Assembly: GCA_014382805.1 (NCBI GenBank)
Contig: JACNIZ010000251.1
Coordinates: 1-33,076 of the forward strand
From: Planctomycetota bacterium
GTDB lineage: Bacteria > Planctomycetota > UBA1135
Reading direction: 5' to 3'
DNA length: 33,076 bases
In this document: positions 18,518 to 27,900 of the stretch, one piece after another
Position numbering within the stretch: position 1 is the stretch's first letter
How the letters are laid out: each line of letters starts with the position of its first letter
Notes under the pieces: generated by a model
The model's input: only the letters and a program-made list of their open reading frames with translations
What the model was told of the DNA's origin: nothing
The model's database searches: none
Position numbers and translations under genes: made by a program

Positions 18518-19519
18518 ATGATTACTGCATTACTACTTGCGTGTAGCCCGTTGGCCGCACAGCTTCCTATCGACGCAACCTTGGATACCGCATTCCAACC
18601 TGCATCGAATTTGGGATCTGGCTCTGGTAGCCGCGCAACCTCCGCGTTTGATGATTTCAACCGCGCCAATAGCACCAGCATGGGTGCCGATTGGACTGAG
18701 CAAACTGGTGACATCGAAGTCTTGAGCAATCAAGGTCACGGTGTGACAAGCCTTTCGATGATGACCCACAATGGCGTCAACGACAGCTACGACACCTCTA
18801 CCATGAGTGCCAAATTTGACACTCAAGGTGGCTTGGTTTACGTCGCAATGGTTGCTGGCTACTCCAACATCAGCACCAACGTTTTCGTAAAAGTACAAGA
18901 CAACAACAGCAGCGGTGACTACGACCGCGTTTTCTTCTACTTCGGCAACAATGGTGGCTCTTGGTCCGGAAACACGGGTTACTACTTTGACCTGGCGACT
19001 CCGACTGTTTCGGGCACCATGACTCTGTCCTTCACCGGTGGTGGTGATGTTGCACAGCTTGACATCGCAAATGATGCAAGTGGCGCAACTGAAACCTTCA
19101 CTTGTGGTGGTTTGGCTGCTAACGCTGGTGGTTTAGGCACTGGCTTCGGCGTCGGTACCTATGGTGGTTGCTACTTCGATGACTTCACCGTTAACGGTGG
19201 CGGCGGCTTGACCTTGTCCACTACTGGCGCTGCTGGAGGCTCGATGACCTTTGATGTTTCTGGAGCCACTCCTGCTGGTCCTGTAGCTTACTGCTACGCC
19301 TTCGGCACCGGTTCACACCCAGCCTTTAACCCGCTCACTGGTAACACCATCGTGACCGGCTTGGCTTCTACTCGCTTCACTGTCGCTTACATTGGTGGCG
19401 CCGATGCAGCTGGTAACTCCAGCCACACCACGAACGTTCCTGGCGCAGCTGCTGGTCTAGTTCACGTTCAGTGTGTTGATGCAGTAACCGACGGTTTAAC
19501 TAACGTCGTTGCTCTCTAA
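18518..19519 (+). CDS. Secreted protein, LamG/jelly-roll-like body with Planctomycete-type C-terminal beta module
   Basis: 333 aa; MITALLLACSPLAAQLPID..., DDFNRANSTSMGADWTEQTGDIEVLSNQGHG..., GCYFDDFTVNGGGGLTLSTTGAAGGSMTFDVSGATPAGPVAYCYAFGTGS. Followed by a strong intrinsic terminator. Confidence 0.85.
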   Translation: MITALLLACSPLAAQLPIDATLDTAFQPASNLGSGSGSRATSAFDDFNRANSTSMGADWTEQTGDIEVLSNQGHGVTSLSMMTHNGVNDSYDTSTMSAKFDTQGGLVYVAMVAGYSNISTNVFVKVQDNNSSGDYDRVFFYFGNNGGSWSGNTGYYFDLATPTVSGTMTLSFTGGGDVAQLDIANDASGATETFTCGGLAANAGGLGTGFGVGTYGGCYFDDFTVNGGGGLTLSTTGAAGGSMTFDVSGATPAGPVAYCYAFGTGSHPAFNPLTGNTIVTGLASTRFTVAYIGGADAAGNSSHTTNVPGAAAGLVHVQCVDAVTDGLTNVVAL

Positions 19520-19541
19520 TTCGGAATTTACCTTCCGATTC

Positions 19542-19578
19542 GCGCTCTGCTGCTAAAGTGCAGCAGAGCGCTTTTTTT
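19542..19578 (+). terminator. Intrinsic (Rho-independent) terminator
   Basis: GCGCTCTGCTGC-TAAAGT-GCAGCAGAGCGC-TTTTTTT: perfect 12-bp stem, 6-nt loop, 7-T tract, 22 nt after the stop codon. A second small hairpin (TCGGAA-TTTACC-TTCCGA, 19521-19538) lies between them. Confidence 0.95.
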
Positions 19579-19611
19579 GTGCTCATCCCCGAAGCCACAC
19601 TTCATTCCACC

Positions 19612-20154
19612 ATGAATAGCCGCTACATTCTTGCTTTCGCTCTAGTTGCATTTACCGGCCTAGCCACACTGCTGACGTCTTTCACCCCTCCCGAGAAGCC
19701 GATTGGACTTGAGGCTTTGGATGGGTTCGTCGGCACTTGGGTAGCCGTCGGCGAAGACGGCAAGCCGACTGAGCTAGTCATGTCCGACGTACGCTCCACC
19801 GCCGGTGGTTCGGTGCTGATCGAAACGATGTTTCCTGGGACCGAAAATGAAATGATCACCATGTACTACACGCGGGAAGGTCATTTGATGATGACGCATT
19901 ACTGCGGATGTACCAATCACCCGATCCTCAAGGCCAGCCGCGGCGAGGCTGGTGCATTGAAATTTGATTGCATTGGTAGCGGTGAGAACTTTGCCAATTG
20001 CGCCAAGACACCACACATGCACGATGCAGTGTTTCATTTAAACGGCGATAGCTTCCAGTCCAAATGGCGCATGCTTGATAGCGGTGAATTCACTCACGTT
20101 GGTGATTTTAAGCTGGTTCGCAAGCCAAAGAAAAAGGTGAAAGTCGGCAAATGA
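19612..20154 (+). CDS. Exported DUF1579-like (lipocalin-type) hypothetical protein
   Basis: Open frame 19558..20154; ATG 19612 gives MNSRYILAFALVAFTGLATLLTSF signal sequence and then LEALDGFVGTWVAVGEDGKPTELVM...SVLIETMFPGTENEMITMYYTREGHLMMTHYCGCTNHP. The track start lies inside the preceding terminator. Confidence 0.75.
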   Translation: MNSRYILAFALVAFTGLATLLTSFTPPEKPIGLEALDGFVGTWVAVGEDGKPTELVMSDVRSTAGGSVLIETMFPGTENEMITMYYTREGHLMMTHYCGCTNHPILKASRGEAGALKFDCIGSGENFANCAKTPHMHDAVFHLNGDSFQSKWRMLDSGEFTHVGDFKLVRKPKKKVKVGK

Positions 20155-20161
20155 CTTTGGC

Positions 20162-22735
20162 TTAACCATCCTTGGAGCTCTCAAACAGGGCCTTGTATTC
20201 TGCATCCAGGTTGGACGATCGATCGCTTAATGTACGCCAACGATGGAGCAGCGAAGCTGGGTCTTGATCGTGTTGTACCACCGTCATCGCTGAGCCGGCG
20301 GCAGTGTCACCTTCGTTCGAACTGGATTTACCAGCTTGGCCGCCTGAATCTAATGCAAGCTTGAATGCCACCTCCAAGTGTTGCTGAGCTTGCTCACGTT
20401 CTCCTTGCTTGAAAGCAATCCCACCTCTGTACCAACTTGCGGCAATCGACTTCGAATTGTGAGCAAAAGCGTCGGCGAAGTATTGCTCGGCTTCGTCTAG
20501 CTGGCCCTCAAGTAACGCCACAATCCCTAGCTGCACGGAGGGCTGACTTTCTTCCTTATTGATGCTCCGGCAGCGCAGAAAGGCCTCTTTTGCGGCGGCC
20601 AGGTCGTCCAAAATTGGGTCGCCACCGGGTAAGCGCAACTTGCCAATTTGCATCCAACCACGACTGCCGTTGGGCTGGTAAAGGACCAGCTCTTCCAACA
20701 CGGCAAGGGCTTCGACCTCGCGCTTTTGCTCGCTGAGTATGTTGCCTAAGTAGTAAAGGCTGTCCCAATGTCCAGGCCAAAGTTTTAATGCTTTGCGATA
20801 GCTTTCTTCGGCTGCTGCCAGGTCGCCGTCAATCCGCTGGCGCGACGCTTGGCGCAAGGTGGCGACGAACAATCGTTTTTGTTCAATGGATAGGCTGGGT
20901 TGCGCTTGTGCCAGCAGTTTTCCCGGCAAGGCCTCAATCCGCGGCTCGCTACCACGTTCCCAGGTGACCAATCGATTAGCTGCAAAAGGTCCAGCGCTAT
21001 CAGTGGTACCATCCGGCCAACGCACTACGACGGAATCAATTTTTTCGGCCGCGCCTAGGCCGAAACTGAGTTCGCCGACTGCGTGTTGAGACAGATAAGA
21101 TCCCTGAGCGCCGACTTGATCAATCATGCCTTGGCCATCCCAGTGAATAATCACCGAAGCGCCGATGGCAAACCGGTTGCCGTCGGGCTGGCGCAGGCGG
21201 AGTAAAACCGAACCACCAGCTTGCTTGCTGTCGTTGCGCAGTAAATGAGCCGTCTCGCCATGGCCGATTACGATGATGTCAAGATCGCCATCCAAGTCGA
21301 AATCAAAGTGGGCGCCGCCGCGACCAACGCGTTTTTCGGTAAAGAAGGAGCCTGCAGCAGCGCCTAATTCAAAAAATCCACGATCGGCTCCAGCGTTCCA
21401 AAACAACTGCGCCCGTTGCGGGACCAGCTTGGTGGCGTCATCAGCTTCGGGTATGGTGCTGCCGTTCACTACAAATAGGTCGCGTTTGCCGTCGTTATCG
21501 AAATCAAAAAACCCGGTGGCCCACCCGACCATGTCCAAGGCGATTTGACCCAAGCCGAAACGGTCGGCTTCATCCATAAAAAGCAGTTTTGGTTCTTTGC
21601 CTTCGCCCGCCATTTCACTGCTGACGTTTTCATACAGGGCATTTTCTTGTGCCACCCAATGGGTGATGAATAAGTCCAGGTCTTGGTCGAGGTCAAAGTC
21701 GTTTACGGCCATACCCATTGCGCCGCGGTAGTCACCAAGCAGCGCTTCGCTGGTACGGTTTTCAAAGGTGCCGTCGCCTCGATTCAGGTACAAAGTGTTA
21801 TCCGAGACATCGTTGGCTATGTAAAGGTCCAACCAGCCGTCATTGTTTAGATCGGTAAACGTAGCTCCCAAACCACGTCCATTTTCCTCTAGTACACCGG
21901 CAAATTCGGCAACCTCTTCGAAGTTTCCGTCGCCTCGATTGCGCAACAATAGGTTGCGCTCACCGTCAAACACAGAAGGATTGAGCAGCGCTGGAATTGA
22001 GGTTCCATATTGGCGCATCGATGAATTTGCTCGACCGGCGTCCTTGCGGAATTTTACATAACCGCAAATGTAGATGTCCAGATCTCCATCGCGGTCGTAG
22101 TCGCCGGTTGCAAGCCCAGTCCAGAAGCCGACGAATTCGCCAATGCCGGATTCCTTACTTATTTCGGTGAACTTTAAGCCACCATCATTGCGGAACAAAT
22201 GACAGCCGCCATAACTGGTCACCATTAAATCCAGGTCGGCGTCACCGTCGATATCCACCCAGGCAGCGCCATTAGCCAAAGCCAACAAGCCCAAGCCGGA
22301 GGATTCGGTGATGTCCTCAAAGCTGCCATTGCCAAGGTTGTGGAACATACGGCAGGTTGCACCGCCATTTATCCAACCAAGTTCGGCTTCGGACATTGGG
22401 CCAGCCAAATTGGCTAAAAATACATCAGTCCAACCGTCGCCGTCGGCATCGCCAAGGGCAACGCCAGAACCCATGTCTTCCGGCAAACGGCCGCTGCGCG
22501 TGGCCGGGAAATGGTTGAAAATTAAGCCCGCCTCCGAGGTCACCTCAGTAAATGAAACCGGCGGATGATCAGCGGGCAGAGCGCGGCCGAGGGTATCGGT
22601 AATACCCTCCAATTGCTCCCCTGGTACATAGGCTTCACCGCTGTTTTTCCAAAGCAACACCGAAATGACACCCCCCAAAAGGAGGGTGCCAAAGATGGCG
22701 AGTCGCCGTAAGGTTTTTCGTTTCCAGATTTGCAT
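20162..22735 (-). CDS. CRTAC1-type FG-GAP/VCBS + ASPIC/UnbV protein with C-terminal TPR region
   Basis: 857 aa; N-terminal TM anchor; DADGDGWTDVFLANLAG, DYDRDGDLDIYICGYV, DLNNDGWLDLYIANDVSDNTLYLNRGDGTF; UnbV-type RFAIGASVIIHWDGQGMIDQVGAQGSYLSQHAVGELSFGLGAAEKIDSVVVRWPDGT; then TPR (AAEESYRKALKLWPGHWDSLYYLGNILSEQ). Confidence 0.93.
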   Translation of the reverse strand: MQIWKRKTLRRLAIFGTLLLGGVISVLLWKNSGEAYVPGEQLEGITDTLGRALPADHPPVSFTEVTSEAGLIFNHFPATRSGRLPEDMGSGVALGDADGDGWTDVFLANLAGPMSEAELGWINGGATCRMFHNLGNGSFEDITESSGLGLLALANGAAWVDIDGDADLDLMVTSYGGCHLFRNDGGLKFTEISKESGIGEFVGFWTGLATGDYDRDGDLDIYICGYVKFRKDAGRANSSMRQYGTSIPALLNPSVFDGERNLLLRNRGDGNFEEVAEFAGVLEENGRGLGATFTDLNNDGWLDLYIANDVSDNTLYLNRGDGTFENRTSEALLGDYRGAMGMAVNDFDLDQDLDLFITHWVAQENALYENVSSEMAGEGKEPKLLFMDEADRFGLGQIALDMVGWATGFFDFDNDGKRDLFVVNGSTIPEADDATKLVPQRAQLFWNAGADRGFFELGAAAGSFFTEKRVGRGGAHFDFDLDGDLDIIVIGHGETAHLLRNDSKQAGGSVLLRLRQPDGNRFAIGASVIIHWDGQGMIDQVGAQGSYLSQHAVGELSFGLGAAEKIDSVVVRWPDGTTDSAGPFAANRLVTWERGSEPRIEALPGKLLAQAQPSLSIEQKRLFVATLRQASRQRIDGDLAAAEESYRKALKLWPGHWDSLYYLGNILSEQKREVEALAVLEELVLYQPNGSRGWMQIGKLRLPGGDPILDDLAAAKEAFLRCRSINKEESQPSVQLGIVALLEGQLDEAEQYFADAFAHNSKSIAASWYRGGIAFKQGEREQAQQHLEVAFKLALDSGGQAGKSSSNEGDTAAGSAMTVVQHDQDPASLLHRWRTLSDRSSNLDAEYKALFESSKDG

Positions 22736-22747
22736 TCCAGGCGTCAG

Positions 22748-24832
22748 TTAATTGCCAATTCGAATCGAGGCTTCTGCGGTAGACATCACTGTGATGGGGG
22801 AGGTCAAGCCAGATTCGGGGAAGGCGAAGTTGAGCAGGTATTGATCAAACTTGCGGTAGTTCAGTTTGGCGCGCACATTCAGAGTGCCGGTGGCGGCTGC
22901 AGGAACGGAAATCACCACTTCTTCGTTGGTCGGCGGCGGTGCTGGGTCACCCACTCCTGGACATGCAATGTCGTATTTCGCCATTTCTTCCGCCCCGGGG
23001 AACATCGAGCGCTTAAATCGGACGCCGACCATTTCCCACAAATTGTGGCGATCGATCAAATTGCCGTAGCGGTCCACTGGCTCAGCTTTCATCATGAATG
23101 AACCAGTTTCTACAAAATGCTGATCGTCCACCTTGCCGGAATGGAAGATGATGTTGCCTTGCTCATCAATCACCTCTAGCTCCACCCAAGCTTGAATGAT
23201 GTCTAATGGCCCAGTAGGGAAATCGTGACCGACTTTATTGTTCAGTAAGTGGACGCGCAGATCGAAATTTTCGCCGGCTTTTACCGAAGCAGGAGCTTCG
23301 ATTTCAATCGGAACCGCAGGACCGTCATTCCAGCGATCACTTATCTCTGGGATCGGGAATTCTCCGCGCAGCCATTTTTCGGTTAACTCAGCATGGTGTT
23401 CCGCCCCGGGCAGTTTGTGCAACAAAGGCATGTACTGATTGGCGCCAAGGAAGCGATGGCTACGGTGTTTACCGTCGTCGCCACTACGATTGAAGTCCGA
23501 TAAATCGCCCGCGGCAGGGTCCTTAGAGTTTGCAACCAGCGGCATGTGACACTCACGGCATTCAAGGGTTTTCTCTTGATTGTCCTCATTGTGCCAACGG
23601 CTAGATTTCCAGTTGTCGTATTGGTTTTGCAATTGCACCCAGCCAACTTGATTGACCTCTTCGTCGATGAACTGCTTATGACAAGCAGCGCAAAACTCGG
23701 GCGCTTTAAACATGCGACGGGACAAAGTCTCTACGTGCTTCTTTGGATAAGCCCGAATCAAGAAGTCACTCACAAATTTTGCCGCTGGACCTTCACCGAG
23801 TTCACCGAGGTAGCGCTCTGGCTGCGACATCAAGTAATTGGCATTGCCCTTGACGTCGGTTTCTTCGATGGCGTGGCAGGATAGGCAAGAAATTCCTTCT
23901 TGATAGCCCGCAAGGTCGCTTAGATTTTCGACGCCAATAAACTTAGTGCCCGAGAACAGCGAGATAGGATCATGGCAACCGGCACAATATCGAGTGGAGT
24001 CGGCGCCATTTTGGTCGGCCATGACGCTTTGAATCTTTTGGAAGCCGGCATCCATGGAAGCGTAGCGGTGGGCGCTAGGTTGCCATTCTTCGTAAATTTC
24101 TTCATGGCAACCGCTGGTGCCGCAGCCCTCCGAGCCGGCTAGCGATGCCGAATCATAGGCCCCGCCGGTCGACGTCTTGGCTAGGCTTGGAGCAAACGGA
24201 CCTTTGCCGTCGTAGGGGTCCAAATTGTATTCACTCGGGAATTGATTGACGAAAGTAGTCGGTGTAATCAAAAAAGCCAATACTCCAGTAAATGCCAATC
24301 CGCCAATGCCAAAAATTGCGGCTACGTTGCGATGGCTGCCAATGCCGCCCGCTACTTGCGCAGCATGGGCGACGTCGGTTTTACGTCGATTGCGCATAGC
24401 ACTAGTCAAGACGTGATGGCCGGCGAAAAATAGAACTCCGAATGTGGTGACGATATGAGTGTTTACCCAAAAAGGTGTCACCTTGGTACCCAGTACGGCC
24501 TCCCAAGTTAGAACCATGCCGGATATCACACAGGCAATTAACATTAAACCGCCTACCCAACCTGTGAACTTGGATTGGGTCAGTGGGTACTTCCAGTAGA
24601 CCTTTAAGTGGCTAATGCTGTATGCCAGAAACGGCAGCAGAAACAAAACGCCGCCAAGCGTATGAAGCACTACAGAATGCTGGTTGAAAACGCTAAACGG
24701 AAGCAAGAATATGCACAGTCCGCTCAATGTTAAGTAAAGGGAAAAACCAGAAACGGTTCGCGCTAGATTACTGCGCCACCCTTTCAGGCTTTGTTTTTCC
24801 CAGTGATGGATGCTGGAGTCGTCCTTCTTCAT
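22748..24832 (-). CDS. Cytochrome b-like 4-5 TM domain fused to periplasmic multiheme cytochrome c (c554-like) domain
   Basis: 694 aa; hydrophobic helices with His (QHSVVLHTLGG, ISHLKVYWKY, NTHIVTTFG, GHHVLTS), then heme motifs CGTSGCH (CX4CH), CAGCH, CLSCH, CAACH, CRECH. Confidence 0.92.
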   Translation of the reverse strand: MKKDDSSIHHWEKQSLKGWRSNLARTVSGFSLYLTLSGLCIFLLPFSVFNQHSVVLHTLGGVLFLLPFLAYSISHLKVYWKYPLTQSKFTGWVGGLMLIACVISGMVLTWEAVLGTKVTPFWVNTHIVTTFGVLFFAGHHVLTSAMRNRRKTDVAHAAQVAGGIGSHRNVAAIFGIGGLAFTGVLAFLITPTTFVNQFPSEYNLDPYDGKGPFAPSLAKTSTGGAYDSASLAGSEGCGTSGCHEEIYEEWQPSAHRYASMDAGFQKIQSVMADQNGADSTRYCAGCHDPISLFSGTKFIGVENLSDLAGYQEGISCLSCHAIEETDVKGNANYLMSQPERYLGELGEGPAAKFVSDFLIRAYPKKHVETLSRRMFKAPEFCAACHKQFIDEEVNQVGWVQLQNQYDNWKSSRWHNEDNQEKTLECRECHMPLVANSKDPAAGDLSDFNRSGDDGKHRSHRFLGANQYMPLLHKLPGAEHHAELTEKWLRGEFPIPEISDRWNDGPAVPIEIEAPASVKAGENFDLRVHLLNNKVGHDFPTGPLDIIQAWVELEVIDEQGNIIFHSGKVDDQHFVETGSFMMKAEPVDRYGNLIDRHNLWEMVGVRFKRSMFPGAEEMAKYDIACPGVGDPAPPPTNEEVVISVPAAATGTLNVRAKLNYRKFDQYLLNFAFPESGLTSPITVMSTAEASIRIGN

Positions 24833-24902
24833 GTGGAGAGGTTTTTGGGGGGGAAGAACGTGGTGGTTAAGTTCAGCCTAATCGAAAACATGGATGAATT
24901 GT

Positions 24903-27900
24903 TCATTTTTCAACCTTAGGCGGGTAGTTAAGCATTCCGTGGAATGGCAACGGTTCGATGGTGTCCGGGAAGGCCGTGTAAAGATCCATGTCCTTGCAAT
25001 AGCCATCCGAGTGGAGAATTAATGTTCGGCTCCAGTTTTCTGGCAAAGAAGGGAGCTGGCTGGCATCAAATTCAAGTGCTACTTCTTCGCCGCGTGCCAG
25101 GATTACAAATTGATCGTCTACAGTTTTCAGTAGATCGCGCACGTCGCCATGGTTGGTGAATGAACCGCGTAGGTTTTTAAATGGCACACCGAGGTCTAAA
25201 CGATGGTAATCATAAACCGTTGGATTGGATCCGTCGGGGGAGTACTCGCGTGGATAACCGAGGGTGCGTAGTTCAGCTACCACGGGCATGAGTTGATGCT
25301 GGATTAGAATGTTTTCTGAAATGTCGACACCAGCGTAAATTTGGTCCCAGAACACTTCCATGTTGGTGCGAATGCGTAGGCGGCCATCTTTTTGCAGCGG
25401 CAACTTGGAGATATCCACAGTCATCATGCGTGGCAACCCGGCTGGGAAGCCCATCTCTGGAGATGCTGGTATCCAGCCACCCTTGCCGTCGGGCAGTTCT
25501 ATCCATGGGGAACGCATGGTGATTCCGGCTTGCCACGCGGCATAGTTGACGTGCGAGTAGGTATATTCCACCCAACCGTGTAAATACAGAATGAGTGGTT
25601 TCGTTACGTCTAAATTCGACAAACGATCACCGAAGTCGAGCTCAATCCAATGATCCCGTGCGTAACCTACGAAGCGTGAATCCACCGGCGGCTGCGCGTA
25701 CTGCCGATCCACATGACGCAGGGTTTGCAGAAGATTGACGTTGCTATCGCTACGGGCCGACTGTGGGAAGATTGGGTTCGCCACTGCACCCGGTTTTCCG
25801 GTCGGGAACGGTGGACTGCCTGTAAAGCGTTCATCGGGGTAGATCTCCCAGTTCGCTGGATGATCGATGACCTTTAGATAAAGCTGGTCCAGGTATGTGA
25901 CTTCTTCTAATGGCTCAGCAACGCGCAATAAATAGCGGTCGTCCTTTAGGCTCACTAACTGCGGAGGAATGCGCACATCTTCGGTGGGGTCCGGTGGAGC
26001 ATATTCGCCGGGTGACATGAAAAATCCCATTCCGCCGACGCCAAGGAAATCGGTGACGTAGGCAAATCGTGCGCCGTCCCAGCAGAACAAAATCGGGCAG
26101 GAGGACGGCTTGCGCTTGATTTTATTAATTTGCCATAGCTGCCCGGCGGGCACTTCCAATTCGCTTTGCAGAACCGCGTCTAGCCAGCTGAGGCGAATGT
26201 AATCCGCAGCGGTTGCGTCGCCTAATCCAAAATGCAACTGGCGTGGAGTACTGCCTAGATAGCCGCTAGTGGAATGCATGCGGCGCAGTTGGGTGCGCAG
26301 CCCAGTTTTCATTTCAACCTGTAGATCGACCGCTTCGGGTTCGGCCCAAAAGCCATTTTCACTTTTTTGCTGCGTAGGGAGGATTTTTAACCAGTGGCGG
26401 TCAGGGTGGGGAGGGCTGCTCCAAAGCTGGGGCACGGCTCCAGCGCGAGCGATGAGCAGGTCTAGGCTGCCGTCGTTGTTAAAATCGGCACTGACTGCGC
26501 CGCGAGCTTGCGGCTGTAGCGTGCGGTCACCGAGTGCTATCGCTGGATGGAAACCGCCGCCGTCGCTCTTGTAGAGCAGAGTATGGCCAAATTCATAATC
26601 ACCGCGATTAGCATCACTAGCTAAATCGGATCCTTCCGGTCCTCTGGTTCCACTTGCAAAGCCGGCATCCAAAAGCAGCAAATCTAAATCGCCATCTAAG
26701 TCGTAATCGCCGAGCAAGGCGCCACTGGAACCTGGATAGGCATTCAGGCTTTGAGAAAGTGCGGACTGGTCAGTGAAGCTGGCTGGTGAAGATTGCAGGA
26801 ACAGTTTTGGCGAAGCGGGGCCGCGCAATACGAGCAGATCCTCCAAGCCGTTTTGATCAATATCACCACAGACTATGCCGTAGCTGTCTCCTGCATTTGC
26901 CAGTTCAGGAAATTGCCCATTCGCTGGTCGATAAATCCCGACGCGGTCATTGAGGAATATTTGATTGTCGCTGGCTTGATGCAAAAAAATTAAATCTAGA
27001 TCGCGGTCGTCATCCAGGTCGATGAGTGCAACGCCAAGAGTATGGCGCTCTCCGCCATCTAGCCCCGCTTCGGCGGCAACGTCTATAAAGCTGCCGTCAC
27101 CGTTATTGCGCCACAAAGAATTTGCGACGCCGCCATTACTGCGGTCGCCGCTATCACTGCGGTCACTGCCGTCACTGCCGTCACACCGCTCATAGCGAGC
27201 AACGAGTAAATCCAAATCATTGTCGTGATCGATGTCCGCCCAGGCCGCGCCGACGCTAATGCAATCACCGCCAGCCACGCCGCAAGCAGCAGTGATATCG
27301 GTGAAGTTGCCAGTGCCGTCGTTCTGATAAAAACGATCAGGACCAAAGCAAGTCAGGAAAATGTCGGGGTCACCATCCTTGTCAAAGTCGCCAAAAAATC
27401 CGCCGATGGCATCGCGTCCGTCAATGCCACAGTTCATCTTGGCCGTGAATACGCCATCGTGATTGAGGTACAGCACGCCACTATCGTCGACCCCGCAACC
27501 AGCTAAAAAGACATCCAAGTCACGGTCGCCATCGACGTCGGCGACGGCAACGCCGGGGCCAAAGTTACTGGCATGAAAGGTAGACTGAGGAATCCCAGTT
27601 TCAGATGAATTCAAAACACCTGGCCAGTTTGGCAAACCATAAGCCGGAAGGTTTAGCCTGCTGGCTGCGGCGACATCTGCGAAAGCCGGAAATGTGGTTT
27701 CTTCCAGTTCTGGCTGCGGCCGATCAAAGGCTCGAATCACGTCGGCATAGCGTCCCATTTCGCCATACTTCATGCCAGCTTCCACGCCGGCATTTGCATC
27801 CTTCAAAGTCCGGAAGCGATCCAATAACTCACTTGCGCGTTGCGGTTCACCCGCCTTGCGCAAGATGGCCGCTAAACGATAACAAGCGGATTGATGGTGC

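Noticed and set aside
27139-27192. CRISPR-like short repeats
   Set aside because: 9-bp contiguous units without spacers, inside a CDS; a minisatellite, not CRISPR.
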